DNA from: Bacteroidales bacterium
GTDB lineage: Bacteria; Bacteroidota; Bacteroidia; Bacteroidales; F082
DNA length: 7,540 nucleotides
Assembly: GCA_016281295.1 (NCBI GenBank)
Contig: JAEEII010000113.1
Span: 1 to 7,540 of the forward strand
Reading direction: 5' to 3'
Each line of letters opens with the position of its first letter. Positions within the stretch are counted from its first letter, which is position 1. Below the pieces are notes generated by a model. That model was not told the DNA's origin, did no database searches, and was given only the letters and a program-made list of their open reading frames with translations. Position numbers and translations under genes: made by a program. Shown here in pieces: positions 7,181 through 7,540 of the stretch.

Positions 7181-7540
7181 TTATTTGTTGAATCTCGACC
7201 CCCAATGATAGGCGAGATAAAAGGTCAGCAGGAATCGGTCGGGGGGATTGTCTGCCATCATGGGCAGCCCTTGTGGGAAACACTCGGCTACCGCGCCAAC
7301 CTCAATGGCTTGTGCGTTTGTACGACTGGTTCCGACTTCGAAGCTCAAGCCGGTCTTGGCATGGATGCCCGGACGGAACTTGATTTCATCGATGCCGTAT
7401 TTGAAAGGTGCTTTGCCGATGATTTCTACCCATTGCGACGGGTCTTCAAAGGTTTGTGCTTCGACCACGATGCTATATTCTCCGTTGTTGCCGGGTTTGA
7501 TCACGCTGACCATGTAATAGTAGGGTTTCATCAGCGCTAA
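7181..7540 (-). CDS. C-terminal part of a probable outer-membrane beta-barrel protein (5' end outside window)
   Basis: A minus-strand frame runs from the window edge at 7540 to a TAA stop at 7183-7181, giving 119 residues. It stays open upstream of the ATG at 7531 (residues LAL before it), with no Shine-Dalgarno, so that Met is probably internal. The protein has strand-like alternation of aromatic and polar residues: KPYYYMVSVI, EIIGKAPFKYGIDEIKFRPG, HAKTGLSFEVG, AIEVGAVAECFPQGLPMMAD and the last strand RFLLTFYLAYHWGSRF. The order GKAPF-xxG, PGxxxKxGLxFEFG, EVGxxxxxFPxxxPxMA, then a final aromatic strand ending near R[FY]N, resembles the end of a conserved Bacteroidales outer-membrane protein of unknown function; this is recalled pattern, not a search result. 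It converges on the propeller gene and shares its terminator. The plus-strand frame over the same bases shows no family pattern and is treated as a shadow. Confidence 0.6.
   Translation of the reverse strand, partial: LALMKPYYYMVSVIKPGNNGEYSIVVEAQTFEDPSQWVEIIGKAPFKYGIDEIKFRPGIHAKTGLSFEVGTSRTNAQAIEVGAVAECFPQGLPMMADNPPDRFLLTFYLAYHWGSRFNK

Noticed and set aside
7205..7540. Plus-strand open frame over the last 336 bases
   Set aside because: The opposite strand encodes a convincing barrel-like sequence ending at a shared terminator; the plus frame has no recognisable motif and starts shortly after a terminator without a promoter signal.

Overview
The window comes from a Bacteroidota chromosome, most likely order Bacteroidales. 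Three things point there: a BatC-BatD-BatE gene run (the distal end of the Bacteroides-type aerotolerance operon), a protein with a type IX secretion system (T9SS) C-terminal sorting domain, and a promoter -7 element of the TAnnTTTG type with no clear Shine-Dalgarno sites. By eye the base composition is roughly balanced, so a low-GC Flavobacterium-like genome is less likely. Genus cannot be read from the sequence.

Positions 1-4014 hold three co-directional genes with gaps of 58 and 24 bases, read as one operon that enters from the left. The first is the 3' part of batC. It has the end of a TPR, then an unexpected run of four InlB-type B-repeat domains, then the Gln-rich tract and conserved basic tail typical of BatC. 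batD follows (signal peptide, large extracytoplasmic part, one membrane span, cytosolic tail), then batE (TPR, two membrane spans, SH3-like end). In known Bat loci these sit downstream of a MoxR ATPase, a DUF58 protein and the VWA proteins BatA/BatB, and the products are thought to form an envelope complex. Both gaps carry nearly the same 19-base AT-rich sequence.

Positions 4015-4173 are a regulatory gap: a perfect 12-bp inverted repeat that may terminate the bat transcript, then a TATATTTG promoter element, then an AT-rich leader. Positions 4174-7113 encode a 979-residue secreted beta-propeller protein with Asp-box (BNR) repeats and a T9SS sorting domain. This is a separate transcription unit with no evident link to the bat genes.

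A strong hairpin terminator at 7134-7168 looks usable from both sides. It lies between the propeller gene and a converging minus-strand gene (7540-7181), of which only the C-terminal part is visible and which looks like an outer-membrane beta-barrel protein.

The most unusual feature is the B-repeat array inside BatC. Apart from that and the details of the 4015-4173 gap, the genes are recognisable Bacteroidales families. I see no CRISPR array, tRNA, rRNA or insertion sequence.
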